From: Nocardia iowensis
Lineage (GTDB): Bacteria > Actinomycetota > Actinomycetes > Mycobacteriales > Mycobacteriaceae
DNA: 64,000 nt
Assembly (NCBI RefSeq): GCF_019222765.1
Contig: NZ_CP078145.1
Span: 4,340,001-4,404,000, forward strand
Reading direction: 5' to 3'
In this document: positions 8,429 to 18,348 of the stretch, piece after piece
Position numbering within the stretch: the stretch's first letter is position 1
How the letters are laid out: each line of letters opens with the position of its first letter
Program-made: the position numbers and the translations under genes
The notes under the pieces: generated by a model
What the model was told of the DNA's origin: nothing
What the model saw: the letters and a program-made list of their open reading frames with translations, nothing else
Database searches by the model: none

Positions 8429-9373
8429 TCAGTCGGCTGCCAGAGCGGACGCGTCGTGCGCTAGGAGTTCGGTGCAGGTGTCGAGTAGAACCTGGCGTAA
8501 TTCGGCCGATCGCTCGGCGAGCGCGGACTGTGCTCGCACGTATTCCGCTCGCCCGGAGGGTGTTTCGATGCGCACCGGCGTGTATCCGTATTCGGACAGA
8601 TCGTAGGGGCTGGCGCGCATGTCGAGTTCACGTGCGGCACAGGCCAATTCGAAGCAGTCCAGAATTAGCGAGGACGGGACGAGCGGAACGAGCTTGAAGC
8701 CCCACTTGTAGAGATCCATGTTCGCGTGCAGGCAGCCGGGTTGTTCTCGGCTGACCTGGTCGGCGCGGGTCAGCGGTTCGGCGTTGCGGCCGACAGCATC
8801 GGGTGTGAAGAAGCGAAAAGCGTCGAAGTGGGTGCAGCGCAGCGACATCGACTCGACGACCTCGTCGGTGCCCGACCGGCCCAGACGCAGCGGCACCTGC
8901 TGATGCCGGACGTCGTCGGTGCGGTACACCATCGCCCACTCGTGCAGTCCGAAACAGGACAGCTGAGCCGGACGAGACGCCGTGGCGCGCAGAAGATTCG
9001 CGACGAACTCGATGGTGTCGCGGCGTCGTTCCAGATAAGCCGGGTCGGCCGTGAAAACGCTGGATCCAGACGACTGCTCTTGTCCCGCAACAGAATCCGG
9101 TACTGCATCCGGAAGCCGATGGTACCCCCGCGCACCATCGTATTCGCGAGCCCCAGCCAGCCCGACCCCGAACCCCGGATGCCACCGCCGCAGCTGCGCA
9201 GGCTTGTGCCCGTAATAGGTGAACAGAAAATCGATCACCGGATGTGACGACCCCGCCGCCCGCCGCTCGACATACGGCCCGACCAGCTGATCCACCCGCA
9301 CCAGATGCGCAGCAGCCCGTGCGCGCCACTGCGCTTCGGCAAGCACCGCCATCTCGGCTCGCTGGGCGCTCAT
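8429..9373 (-). CDS. conserved actinobacterial protein annotated as 3-methyladenine DNA glycosylase
   Basis: 314 residues. It has HPVIDFLFTYYGHKPAQLRRWHPGFGV near the N-terminus and conserved blocks LSCFGLHEWAMVY, LRCTHFDAFRFFTP and QPGCLHANMDLYKWGFKL. From memory, close relatives in Nocardia and mycobacteria carry the label 3-methyladenine DNA glycosylase, but I see none of the helix-hairpin-helix or AAG motifs of studied glycosylases, so the function is doubtful. The ATG at 9373 sits in the first unit of a 36-base tandem repeat; longer starts would read into that repeat. Confidence 0.72.
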   Translation of the reverse strand: MSAQRAEMAVLAEAQWRARAAAHLVRVDQLVGPYVERRAAGSSHPVIDFLFTYYGHKPAQLRRWHPGFGVGLAGAREYDGARGYHRLPDAVPDSVAGQEQSSGSSVFTADPAYLERRRDTIEFVANLLRATASRPAQLSCFGLHEWAMVYRTDDVRHQQVPLRLGRSGTDEVVESMSLRCTHFDAFRFFTPDAVGRNAEPLTRADQVSREQPGCLHANMDLYKWGFKLVPLVPSSLILDCFELACAARELDMRASPYDLSEYGYTPVRIETPSGRAEYVRAQSALAERSAELRQVLLDTCTELLAHDASALAAD

Positions 9374-9514
9374 GCGACAGCCGGATGTGGGCCAGACGCC
9401 GACGAGCATGCGGCAGCCGAGTATGGGTTGGATTCCGCGGACCATGTGTCAGTCGGGCGTGGGTTGGACTGCGGCAACCATGCGACAGCTGAGCATGGAC
9501 CGGACTCCGGCAAT
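9371..9514. repeat. tandem repeat, four 36-bp units
   Basis: Four adjacent 36-base units start at 9371, 9407, 9443 and 9479. Each opens with CATG(C/T)G(A/G/T)CAG and carries a G-rich centre. They diverge by roughly a third, so this is an old minisatellite. A fragment of a fifth (CGTGCGTCC) follows. It overlaps the start codon of the gene at 8429-9373. The spacing of 12 codons keeps frames open on both strands. It has no spacers, so it is not CRISPR. Confidence 0.8.
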
Positions 9515-9647
9515 CGTGCGTCCGGGGGGTTGAACGAGATTACGGGAGTCGCGTCGTACCGGCACCACCGTGAGCGCTCGTACCTGCAGCACCGCGCGTG
9601 GGAGTGCACCGGGAGGAGGAACCGGTGCGAACCCATACGAACCACGC

Positions 9648-10712
9648 TCATTCGATGATCCGGTGCGTCCCGTCGCGGACCGTGCCGACGAACTCTTCCA
9701 CCAAATCCTCCAGCGCCACAATGCCTGTGGTGTTGCCGCGGGTGTCAACTACGCGACCGAGGTGACTGTTGGTGCGGCGCAGTCTGGCGAGCGCTTCGTA
9801 CAGCGGGGTGTGCATGCTCACCGTAGGTAGCGGACGGATGTCGGTGCGCGGGATGGGGGTTCCCGGGCCTGCGCTCTCGTCGGCGACCTTGTCCAGCACA
9901 TCCTTCACGTGCAGGTAGCCGACCAGTGAACCGTCGCTCGCTTGCACGGGGTAGCGGGAGAAGCCGGTTTCGGCGACGCCGGTCTCGATGTCGCCGAGGG
10001 TGGTTCCGTTGCCGCGCAGGGGAACTGTCCTGGTCGTTTCCAGTGACACCATCACGTCGGCGACCACTCGTTCGCTGGTGCCCAGTGCCTGGGTGAGTCG
10101 CCGATGCTCTTCCTCGTCGAGCAGGCCCTCCGAGCGCGACTCGCCGATCATCTCGGCGAGTTCCACCGACGAGACGGTCGCTTGCAGTTCGTCCTTGGGT
10201 TCGATCCGAATCAACCGCAGCGAGAGATTCGCGGCGAGGTTGTAGATCGCGATCAGCGGGCGGGCCAGTCGCAACCACATGAGGTGCACCGGAACCAGCA
10301 GCAGTGCACTGCGTTCCGGACCGGCCAGGGCGATGTTCTTCGGGATCATTTCGCCGAACAGGATGTGCAGGACCACCACGATGGCCAGCGCGACCGCGAA
10401 TGCCACCGGGTGCAGCAACTGTTCGGGCATGCCGAGGAAATTGAACGGCCCCTCCAGCAGGTGCGCCACCGCCGGTTCGCCGACGCGACCGAGCAGGATC
10501 GAGCAGATGGTGATGCCGAGCTGCGCGGCGGCCAGCATCATCGACAGGTTCTCACCGGCCCGAATCACGATGTTGGCGTTGCGCTTTCCCTGGGCGGCCA
10601 GCGCCTCCAGGCGGTCACGGCGGGCCGAGATCAAGGCGAACTCGGCGGCGACGAAGAACGCGTTGCCCGCGAGCAACACCACGGTGAGCAGGACACCGAA
10701 CAGATCACCCAT
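9648..10712 (-). CDS. CNNM/DUF21-CBS membrane protein (hemolysin family), second of pair
   Basis: 354 residues. It starts MGDLFGVLLTVVLLAGNAFF, then FVAAEFALISARRDRLEALA, the DUF21 signature. Four membrane helices with HILFGEMIPKNIALAGPERS follow, then a CBS pair (about residues 200-325) ending ALEDLVEEFVGTVRD. Such CNNM/CorC proteins are linked to Mg or Co efflux. It lacks the CorC-type C-terminal domain of its larger partner. Its start overlaps that partner's stop by 8 bases. From memory of gene order it corresponds to Rv1841c. Confidence 0.9.
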   Translation of the reverse strand: MGDLFGVLLTVVLLAGNAFFVAAEFALISARRDRLEALAAQGKRNANIVIRAGENLSMMLAAAQLGITICSILLGRVGEPAVAHLLEGPFNFLGMPEQLLHPVAFAVALAIVVVLHILFGEMIPKNIALAGPERSALLLVPVHLMWLRLARPLIAIYNLAANLSLRLIRIEPKDELQATVSSVELAEMIGESRSEGLLDEEEHRRLTQALGTSERVVADVMVSLETTRTVPLRGNGTTLGDIETGVAETGFSRYPVQASDGSLVGYLHVKDVLDKVADESAGPGTPIPRTDIRPLPTVSMHTPLYEALARLRRTNSHLGRVVDTRGNTTGIVALEDLVEEFVGTVRDGTHRIIE

Positions 10713-12111
10713 GACTGTGCTCCTGCTCGTGTTCCGCCTGAATCTGGTGGAACGCCAGGTCATCCGGAGCGACCGGGACCAGGCGAACCCGGTCGATGCG
10801 GCGTCCGTCCATGCGTTCCACCCGCGCGATCCAGCCACCGGTGCTCGGCTGTTCGATCGAAGACCATTGCTGCGAGCGCGGATTCGGCAGCACGACCTCG
10901 TCGCCGGCCACCGGGATGCGGCCGAGGCGGGTGAGCACGAGGCCGCCGAGCGTTTCGTATTCGCCTTCGGGGGCGTCGTATCCGGTGGCCCTCGACACCT
11001 CGTCGATGCGCAGCAGACCGGAACAGTCCCAGCCGTCGGACACTCGGCGTACGTCGAGTTCTTCCTCGTCGTGCTCGTCGCGGACATCGCCGAGGATCTC
11101 CTCGATGATGTCCTCCATGGTGACGATGCCCGCGGTGCCGCCGTATTCGTCGACGACCAACGCGACCTGCATGCCGTCGGCCCGGATGCGTTCGAGCACC
11201 GCGTCGCCGTCGAGGCTGGCGGGCACGATCGGGACCGGGTGCGCCAGCATCTGCAGCGGAATGGTGCGGCGCACGCTTGCCGGATGGGTGAACGCCTGCT
11301 TCACGTGCACGACGCCGAGGGTGTTGTCGAGGTCGCCGTCGATCACCGGGAATCGGGAGTAACCGGTGCGGCTGGCCGCCGCGATGAGGTCGGCAATGGT
11401 GTCCAGCTTGTCCAGCGACTCGATCTTCACCCGCGGGGTCATCAGTTCCTCGGCGCTGCGCTCGCCGAACTGCAGCGACCGGTCGATGACCAGTGCGGTG
11501 CGCTGGTCGAGCGCGCCGCGCAGCGCGGAGGTGCGCACCAGCGAGCCGAGTTCCTGCGGTGATCGCGCGGAACGAAGTTCCTCGGCCGGTTCCACACCGA
11601 GCCTGCGGACCACCCAGTTGGCGGTGTTGTTCAGGAAGTGGATCAGCCACTTGAACACGACGGAAAAGGCGACCATCGGTGCGGCGGTGGTGCGCGCGGT
11701 GGCCAGCGGCTTGGCGATGGCGATGTTCTTCGGCACCAATTCGCCGTAGATCATCGACAGCGAGGTGGCCAGGACGAGCGCGAGGGCCAGCGAGGTGCCG
11801 CGCGCGGTGCCGTCGCTGAGTCCGATGCCGGTGAACAGCGGATCGAGCAGCCGCGCGAGCACCGGTTCGGCGATGTAACCGGTGATCAGGGTGGTGATGG
11901 TGATGCCGAGCTGGGCGCCGGACAGCTGGAAAGACAGCGTGCGATGGGCTTGCCGGACCATCCTGGCGCGGACGTCACCGGCGCGCGCGTGCGCTTCGAC
12001 GGTGCTGCGTTCCAGTGCGGTGAGCGAGAATTCGGCGGCGACGAACAGTGCGGTGCCTGCCGTGAGAGCGATGAACCCCAGCAGGCTGAGCGCCGTTAGT
12101 GCGACGGACAT
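10705..12111 (-). CDS. CNNM/DUF21-CBS-CorC_HlyC membrane protein (hemolysin family)
   Basis: 468 residues. Order: DUF21 membrane domain (about 1-200, with FVAAEFSLTALERSTVEAHA and SMIYGELVPKNIAIAKPLA), two CBS domains (about 215-345, ending VTMEDIIEEILGDVRDEHD), and a CorC_HlyC transporter-associated domain (about 360-440). Probable role: divalent-cation (Mg) efflux or homeostasis. ATG 12111 begins the first helix. A 400-base leader with competing hairpins precedes it. From memory this matches Rv1842c, and guaB1 just upstream matches Rv1843c. Confidence 0.9.
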   Translation of the reverse strand: MSVALTALSLLGFIALTAGTALFVAAEFSLTALERSTVEAHARAGDVRARMVRQAHRTLSFQLSGAQLGITITTLITGYIAEPVLARLLDPLFTGIGLSDGTARGTSLALALVLATSLSMIYGELVPKNIAIAKPLATARTTAAPMVAFSVVFKWLIHFLNNTANWVVRRLGVEPAEELRSARSPQELGSLVRTSALRGALDQRTALVIDRSLQFGERSAEELMTPRVKIESLDKLDTIADLIAAASRTGYSRFPVIDGDLDNTLGVVHVKQAFTHPASVRRTIPLQMLAHPVPIVPASLDGDAVLERIRADGMQVALVVDEYGGTAGIVTMEDIIEEILGDVRDEHDEEELDVRRVSDGWDCSGLLRIDEVSRATGYDAPEGEYETLGGLVLTRLGRIPVAGDEVVLPNPRSQQWSSIEQPSTGGWIARVERMDGRRIDRVRLVPVAPDDLAFHQIQAEHEQEHSHG

Positions 12112-12520
12112 CGTCAGCACCACCCGAACGGTGCTGGGAACTGGCCGGTGGGGAACGGGGCTGGGGGAAGGAGGACGCCGGGTTTGTCACCCGGCTCGGT
12201 AGAGGAGCCCTCCTGTGCTGCGCCCTCGGACGCGGGTGACAACTGGATCCTTTCGCAAGCCGGAGACATGGGGCCGGAGACCGGCAACCCCTATGTTACC
12301 GGCCCACGCATGCGGTCGCGTGGGCCGGTGGGGTGCTGTCGCGGGCGTGTCGGACGGTGATCACGACGCGCGGGGCCGTCAACGGCCGGTCGCGGGCCGT
12401 CTCACGTCCGCGCGAATCCGCGGCACATCGAAATTCAATGCAGGCCACCTGCGACGCTGCCGGGCACGAGACCAACAGAGCGCGAACACGGAGCGTGGCA
12501 GGCGGACGATCAGACGCAGC
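12112..12520 (-). promoter_or_regulatory. structured leader of the CNNM pair
   Basis: This 409-base gap has no gene. Read leftward, TTGTCACCCG (complement of 12233-12242) can pair with CGGGTGACAA (complement of 12184-12193). Part of the latter can instead pair with ACCCGGC to form a compact stem at 12177-12195 (GCCGGGT, 5-base loop, ACCCGGC). The two folds exclude each other, as in an attenuator or riboswitch. A magnesium M-box would fit the gene, but its core sequence is not present. Confidence 0.4.
12298..12329 (-). terminator. guaB1 terminator hairpin
   Basis: Perfect 12-base-pair stem ACCGGCCCACGC / GCGTGGGCCGGT with an 8-base loop. It lies 190 bases past the guaB1 stop and before the leader of the CNNM genes, so it separates the two leftward units. 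Confidence 0.55.
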
Positions 12521-13957
<1,437 letters not shown>

Positions 13958-14164
13958 TTAACCGATGATAACCAAGTCCGGCCGATGACGCGCAATTCCC
14001 CAGCACTCCACGGAGATGAACGTCACATGCCGCGTCGGCCGCACAGGCTGCGGTGACGCCGCCCCTCGCCCCCGCAACCGCTCCACCCCACCCGCCCGCA
14101 AAACCCCGGCGCGCCCCCAGCGAACCGCGCAGCGCAGCGCCCGAGAACGATGCGGCGGGGTGAG

Positions 14165-15010
14165 TCAGGCGGCGGCCTGGGTGCGGGAGAGACGGATTGT
14201 GGTGGCGCACATGACGACTACCGCGAGGCCGGTGAGCACGAGGCCGAAAGTGTTGGTGCGGAAGCGTTCGTCGAGGACGGTCACGCCGATGAAGGCCGCT
14301 GCGAGCGGTTCGGCGATGGTCACCGCGGGCAGTGAGGCCGAGAGCGGGCCCGCTTGAAATGCCCGCTGTTGCAAGTAGACGCCGGTGATTCCGGCCGCGA
14401 CCAGTGCCCAGGTCTGCCAGCTGGTGAGGACGTGGCCGATGCCGTGTTCGAACAGGCCGGTGACGTAGGAGGTGAGCGCGGCGGCGAGGCCATAGAGCGA
14501 ACCGCTCGCGGTGCCGAGGAGTAGCGCTCGGCGGCCGGGGGCGGGGGCGCGGATGCCGAGTGCGGTCGCGGTGCCGATGAGGCCGACCAGGATGGTCAGC
14601 GGGATCAGCCAATCCCGCAGTGGGGCATTGGTATTGCCCTCGGTGGGGTTGCCGACGAGCAGGAAGCAGGCGAGTGCCGCGGTGAGCGCGAGTGCGGTGG
14701 CCCAGGTCCGTCCGGTGATCCGGCGGCCATTGAGTTTGGCGGCCAGCGGTAGCGCGAACACCAGCGCGCTCACCAGGATCGGTTGCACCAGCAGGACCGC
14801 ACCGAGAGCGAGCGCGGCCACCTGCATTCCGTAGCCGCCGATATCGCCCAGCACACCTGCCCACCACCGCGGATTGCTCAGCAGTGCGCGAACGAGCGAA
14901 TCGCCTTCAGGCACTGAGGCGGCCGCGCGCTGCTGCGCAACCGCCGCCAGCGCGAAGAACAGCGCGGCCAGCAGCGCGCAGCCGACAGCGCCTACCGGAT
15001 GGTTGGACAC
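14165..15010 (-). CDS. DMT-superfamily (EamA/NIPA-like) transporter
   Basis: 281 residues and nine to ten hydrophobic helices. The first (ALLAALFFALAAVAQQRAA) is typical of the actinobacterial DMT permeases related to EamA and NIPA. The substrate is unknown; NIPA relatives carry Mg, but there is no direct evidence here. It stops 5 bases past the start side of nothing else: the next gene upstream is the helicase, whose stop lies 5 bases before this start, so the two are likely one transcript. Confidence 0.8.
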   Translation of the reverse strand: MSNHPVGAVGCALLAALFFALAAVAQQRAAASVPEGDSLVRALLSNPRWWAGVLGDIGGYGMQVAALALGAVLLVQPILVSALVFALPLAAKLNGRRITGRTWATALALTAALACFLLVGNPTEGNTNAPLRDWLIPLTILVGLIGTATALGIRAPAPGRRALLLGTASGSLYGLAAALTSYVTGLFEHGIGHVLTSWQTWALVAAGITGVYLQQRAFQAGPLSASLPAVTIAEPLAAAFIGVTVLDERFRTNTFGLVLTGLAVVVMCATTIRLSRTQAAA

Positions 15011-15015
15011 TTCGG

Positions 15016-16728
15016 TCAGTTTGCCCCACGATTGCCGCGCTCCGGAGCGCGCTCTGGACGCACGGCGCGTCGGCGCCCATTCCCGGGCGTGTCGGTGCCG
15101 CCGGAGCGGCCGGTGAACCCGGCGGTAGCGCCTGCGGAACGACCCGCGAACCCCGAGGTGGAACCGGCTGAGCGGCCGGTCGATCCTGAGGTGCCTGCGG
15201 CGTTCCGCCCGGAGCTGCCCGACCCGGCAGCGCGGCTCGCACCGCGCGCCACGCCGGTGCCCGCCCCGACCTTCGCCGCCCCGCGCCCGCCACCGGTGCG
15301 GTTCGCGCCGCCCCTGCTCGCCGCCGAATTGTCGTCGCGAGAGGACCCCTTGACCGAACCGTCCCTCCGGCGTTCACCCGCCGAGGCCTCGGCCCGGACC
15401 GGTGCACCGCCACCGCGAGTCTCGGCCGAACCCGACCGACGGCCCGCTCCGGAACGCCGGCGCCCGGTGCCCGAGTTCGACGCCCCCGCTGCCACCGGCT
15501 GCTTCGGCGGCGCGGGCGCGGCGACCGGTACCCCCGACGGCTGTCGCGCGCCGGTGATCTCGATCAGCCGACGATCGCCCGGCCGAACCTCGATGCCGAC
15601 GATCTCCACCCCCGCTTTACGGGTCATCGTCTCGACTTCACGCCGTTCCTCGTCCATGACCAGGGTGACGACCACGCCGTCCTCGCCCGCGCGTGCGGTG
15701 CGTCCGGCCCGGTGCAGGTACGCCTTGGACTCGGCGGGCGGATCAACGTGCACGACAAGGGAAATGTTGTCGACGTGAATGCCGCGCGCCGCGACGTCCG
15801 TGGTGACCAAGACCGGAATGCTGCCGTCGGCGAAGGCCGCCAGCGTGCGGGTCCGGTTGTTCTGCGCCTTGCCGCCGTGCAGCGCGCCCGCCGGAATGCC
15901 GGAGCCGCGCAGCTGCTTGGCCAGCCGGTCGGCGCCGTGCTTGGTGCGCACGAACATGATGGTGAGCCCGTCGCGCGCGGCGATCTCGGCGGCGACGGCC
16001 CGCTTGGCCATCTTGTCCCGCACAAAGAGCAGGTGGTGCGTCATGGTGGCGACGGACGCGGACGCGGGGGCGGTCGAATGGGTGACGGGGGAGCGCAGGT
16101 AGCGCTTGACGAGCTTGTCCACCTCACCGTCGAGGGTGGCCGAGAACAGCAGGCGCTGACCGTCTTTCGGGGTCTGGTCGAGCAGCTTGGTGACCTGCGG
16201 CAGGAAGCCCATGTCGGCCATGTGGTCGGCCTCGTCCAAGGCGGTGATCTGCACGTCGGACAGCGCCGCCGAGCCCTGCGCGATCAGATCGGCGAGCCGG
16301 CCGGGCGTGGCGATGAGCAGGTCGACGCCGCGCGCGAGCCGCTCGGCTTGTCGCCGGATCGGCGCGCCGCCGACCACGGAGGCGACCCGCAGGCCGATCG
16401 CGAGAGCGGGCTCGTCCAGGGCGCGTTCGATCTGCGCGGCCAGTTCGCGGGTGGGTACCAGCACCAGACCGCGCGGTCTGCCCGGCTTGGTCGACCCGCT
16501 CGCCAGCCGGGCCAGCATGGGCAGCCCGAACGCGAGGGTCTTGCCGGAGCCGGTCGGGCCGCGGCCGAGTACGTCCTTGCCCGCGAGTGCGTCCGGCACG
16601 GTCGCGGCCTGGATGGGGAACGGTGCCTCGATGCCGTCGCGGCGCAGTGCTTGCACGAGCACAGCGGGCAGGCCCAGGTCCATGAAGGTCACGCCGGGCG
16701 CAGCGGCGACGGGTGTCGAGGAGGTCAC
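15016..16728 (-). CDS. DEAD-box RNA helicase with low-complexity tail
   Basis: 570 residues. Helicase motifs in order: Q motif (FPIQAATVP), GRGPTGSGKT (Walker A), PTRELAAQ, TPGR, DEADHMADMG (Walker B as DEAD), SAT, then ARGIHVDN and HRAGRTARAG. The core ends near residue 375. The tail of about 190 residues is Gly/Arg/Ser/Ala-rich, as in RNA-binding tails of cold or ribosome-assembly helicases such as RhlE. It ends with four 11-residue repeats. The gene lies between guaB1 and the M56/BlaI pair where gnd1 would be in M. tuberculosis. Confidence 0.92.
   Translation of the reverse strand: MTSSTPVAAAPGVTFMDLGLPAVLVQALRRDGIEAPFPIQAATVPDALAGKDVLGRGPTGSGKTLAFGLPMLARLASGSTKPGRPRGLVLVPTRELAAQIERALDEPALAIGLRVASVVGGAPIRRQAERLARGVDLLIATPGRLADLIAQGSAALSDVQITALDEADHMADMGFLPQVTKLLDQTPKDGQRLLFSATLDGEVDKLVKRYLRSPVTHSTAPASASVATMTHHLLFVRDKMAKRAVAAEIAARDGLTIMFVRTKHGADRLAKQLRGSGIPAGALHGGKAQNNRTRTLAAFADGSIPVLVTTDVAARGIHVDNISLVVHVDPPAESKAYLHRAGRTARAGEDGVVVTLVMDEERREVETMTRKAGVEIVGIEVRPGDRRLIEITGARQPSGVPVAAPAPPKQPVAAGASNSGTGRRRSGAGRRSGSAETRGGGAPVRAEASAGERRRDGSVKGSSRDDNSAASRGGANRTGGGRGAAKVGAGTGVARGASRAAGSGSSGRNAAGTSGSTGRSAGSTSGFAGRSAGATAGFTGRSGGTDTPGNGRRRAVRPERAPERGNRGAN
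15091..15222 (-). repeat. four 33-bp (11-residue) repeats in helicase tail
   Basis: Successive 11-residue units SGSSGRNAAGT, SGSTGRSAGST, SGFAGRSAGAT and AGFTGRSGGTD, encoded by 33-base repeats. The motif core is G-R-S-A-G. Such RGG/SGR-like repeats often mediate weak RNA contacts; repeat number is likely to vary between strains. Confidence 0.75.
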
Positions 16729-16901
16729 GGGTGGTGTGTGCCTTTCGTATGACGCGCTCGAATCCGTGCACGCGCTGTTCGGTGGGTCGGGGCGGTGACC
16801 GAGTTCCGGGGCACCGCGCGCTGCGACATCGGGTACAGCGCGAGAAGACGATGCGGCCGACCGAGCGGCGGGCCAAGTGTCCAGGATACGTCCTACGAGT
16901 G

Positions 16902-17840
16902 TCAGCCGTGGAACAGCCGACCCAGCTCGACGAGCCAGGGGACCGCGACGGCCATCGTCGGAACCACGAGAATGGCGGCCGAGCCGAGGTAGGCGGCACC
17001 GGCGATGCGCACGTCACTGGTGCGTCCGCTGAGTCGCTGAATGCGAATCAGGGTGGTCGGCCCGCCCGCCGCGAGCGCACCCTGGGGTGCGGTGGACTTG
17101 GAACAGGCGACGAGGGCGCGAGCCAGCGGTTTCGGGCCGGTCACCTTCACCGCGGAATCGTCGGCGAGCAGTTCGATGAGCAGTTTCACCGAACCGAGCG
17201 CGGCCTTGCTGCGCACCACCCGCGGAAATGCTTCGTGTACCGCGGTGAACGCCTCGAGCACTAGATCGTGTCTGGCCCGCAGGTGCGAGCGCTCGTGGCT
17301 GACGATCGCGGTGATCTCGGCGTCGGCCAGGTTGGTCAGCGTGCCCTCGCTGATCACCACGCGCTGCCGCAGGCCGGGCAGGCAATAGGCGATCGGCTCG
17401 GTCGCGGCCAGCACCCGGATATCGGAGGCGCGGCGGCGCGGACCGCTCTGATCGAGCAGGTCGACCAGCATCCGGTGGCGGGCGCGGCGCCTGCGCGTGT
17501 GCACGCCGACCCGGACGATCGCGTAGATCAGCCGCGCACCGACCAGCAGCGTCAGCGCGAACACGAAGACATAGGCCAGCCACAGCGGCAGCCCGAGCGC
17601 GTCGATCTCGCGGGTGGGTGCGGTGGTCGGCCTGCCGTCGGGTCCGGGCACGAGCAGCTCGGCGGCGATGGCCAGACCGGAGCCGAACGCGCTGAGCACG
17701 GCGGCCAGCGCGATCGCCTGCCAGAGCACGAGCGCGGCGCGGGGCGTCCGGTATGTCCAGGTCGCCCGGCTGAGCAGGGCCGGAGCAGGCCCCGCGAGAA
17801 GCAATGCGAGTCCGGCGAATACCGGCGCGGTTGCGTTCAT
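16902..17840 (-). CDS. M56 family (BlaR1-like) membrane metallopeptidase
   Basis: 312 residues. Two N-terminal helices (ALVLWQAIALAAVLSAFGSG and WLAYVFVFALTLLVGARL) precede the peptidase domain, which carries the zinc motif SHERSHLRARHD (H-E-x-x-H). A last helix lies near the C-terminus. There is no beta-lactam sensor domain, unlike BlaR1. It sits 40 bases after BlaI and probably relieves BlaI repression by proteolysis. The pair corresponds to Rv1845c-Rv1846c by gene order from memory. Confidence 0.88.
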   Translation of the reverse strand: MNATAPVFAGLALLLAGPAPALLSRATWTYRTPRAALVLWQAIALAAVLSAFGSGLAIAAELLVPGPDGRPTTAPTREIDALGLPLWLAYVFVFALTLLVGARLIYAIVRVGVHTRRRRARHRMLVDLLDQSGPRRRASDIRVLAATEPIAYCLPGLRQRVVISEGTLTNLADAEITAIVSHERSHLRARHDLVLEAFTAVHEAFPRVVRSKAALGSVKLLIELLADDSAVKVTGPKPLARALVACSKSTAPQGALAAGGPTTLIRIQRLSGRTSDVRIAGAAYLGSAAILVVPTMAVAVPWLVELGRLFHG

Positions 17841-17880
17841 CGACTCAGCTCACTGCGTTGGGGGCCAGGACCCGAGAAGT

Positions 17881-18270
17881 CTACTGCGGTGGCGGTGTGT
17901 CCTCGGATGCTTCGAGCTTAGCGAGTGCCTCCCGCAGAGCGGCAGCCTCATCCTTGCCGACCTGTTCCACGAAGTGCACCAGCGCGGCGGCGCGGCTGCC
18001 CGCCGCGTCGGCCTGTTGCAGCGCGTCCACCATCAGGCTCGCGACGAGTTCGTCGCGAGTGTGCACCGGCGCGTAACGATGAGCACGGTCGTCGCGCTGC
18101 TGGACCACGAGATTCTTCTTCGCGAGTCGTTGCAGCACCGTCATCACCGTGGTGTACGCGAGCTCGCGGCGTGCGGCCAATGCCTCGTGCACCTGCCGGA
18201 CTGTCTGCGGTTCGTCGGTCGACCACAACTGGTCCATGACCGCTTTCTCGGGTTCACCAAGTCCTGCCAT
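17881..18270 (-). CDS. blaI: BlaI/MecI family transcriptional repressor
   Basis: 129 residues. A winged helix at about 8-75 (GEPEKAVMDQLWSTDEPQTV, then LAYTTVMTVLQRLAKKNLVV) is followed by the dimerisation helices. It is the expected partner of the M56 peptidase downstream. In M. tuberculosis BlaI controls blaC and respiratory genes; here no beta-lactamase gene is in view. A TACTACA-TGTCGTA dyad just upstream indicates autoregulation. Confidence 0.9.
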   Translation of the reverse strand: MAGLGEPEKAVMDQLWSTDEPQTVRQVHEALAARRELAYTTVMTVLQRLAKKNLVVQQRDDRAHRYAPVHTRDELVASLMVDALQQADAAGSRAAALVHFVEQVGKDEAAALREALAKLEASEDTPPPQ

Positions 18271-18304
18271 TCCCTAATTTTACGGACTCAACGACGCGCA
18301 TGCG

Positions 18305-18321
18305 TACTACAGGGTGTCGTA
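18305..18321 (-). promoter_or_regulatory. BlaI operator
   Basis: TACTACA-GGG-TGTCGTA, a 7+3+7 dyad with one mismatch, 35 bases upstream of blaI. BlaI/MecI operators are built on TACA/TGTA half-sites, which are present here in TACTACA and TGTCGTA. It supports autoregulation of the blaI-M56 unit. Confidence 0.6.
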
Positions 18322-18348
18322 ACTATGGAATAGCTGGTGTGTCATTTG

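Noticed and set aside
9371..9514. CRISPR array
   Set aside because: The 36-base units abut with no spacers, diverge widely, and no cas gene is near.
12112..12520. M-box (ykoK) magnesium riboswitch
   Set aside because: The gene context fits, but the conserved core (GTTAGGTGAGGCTCCT-like) is absent on both strands.
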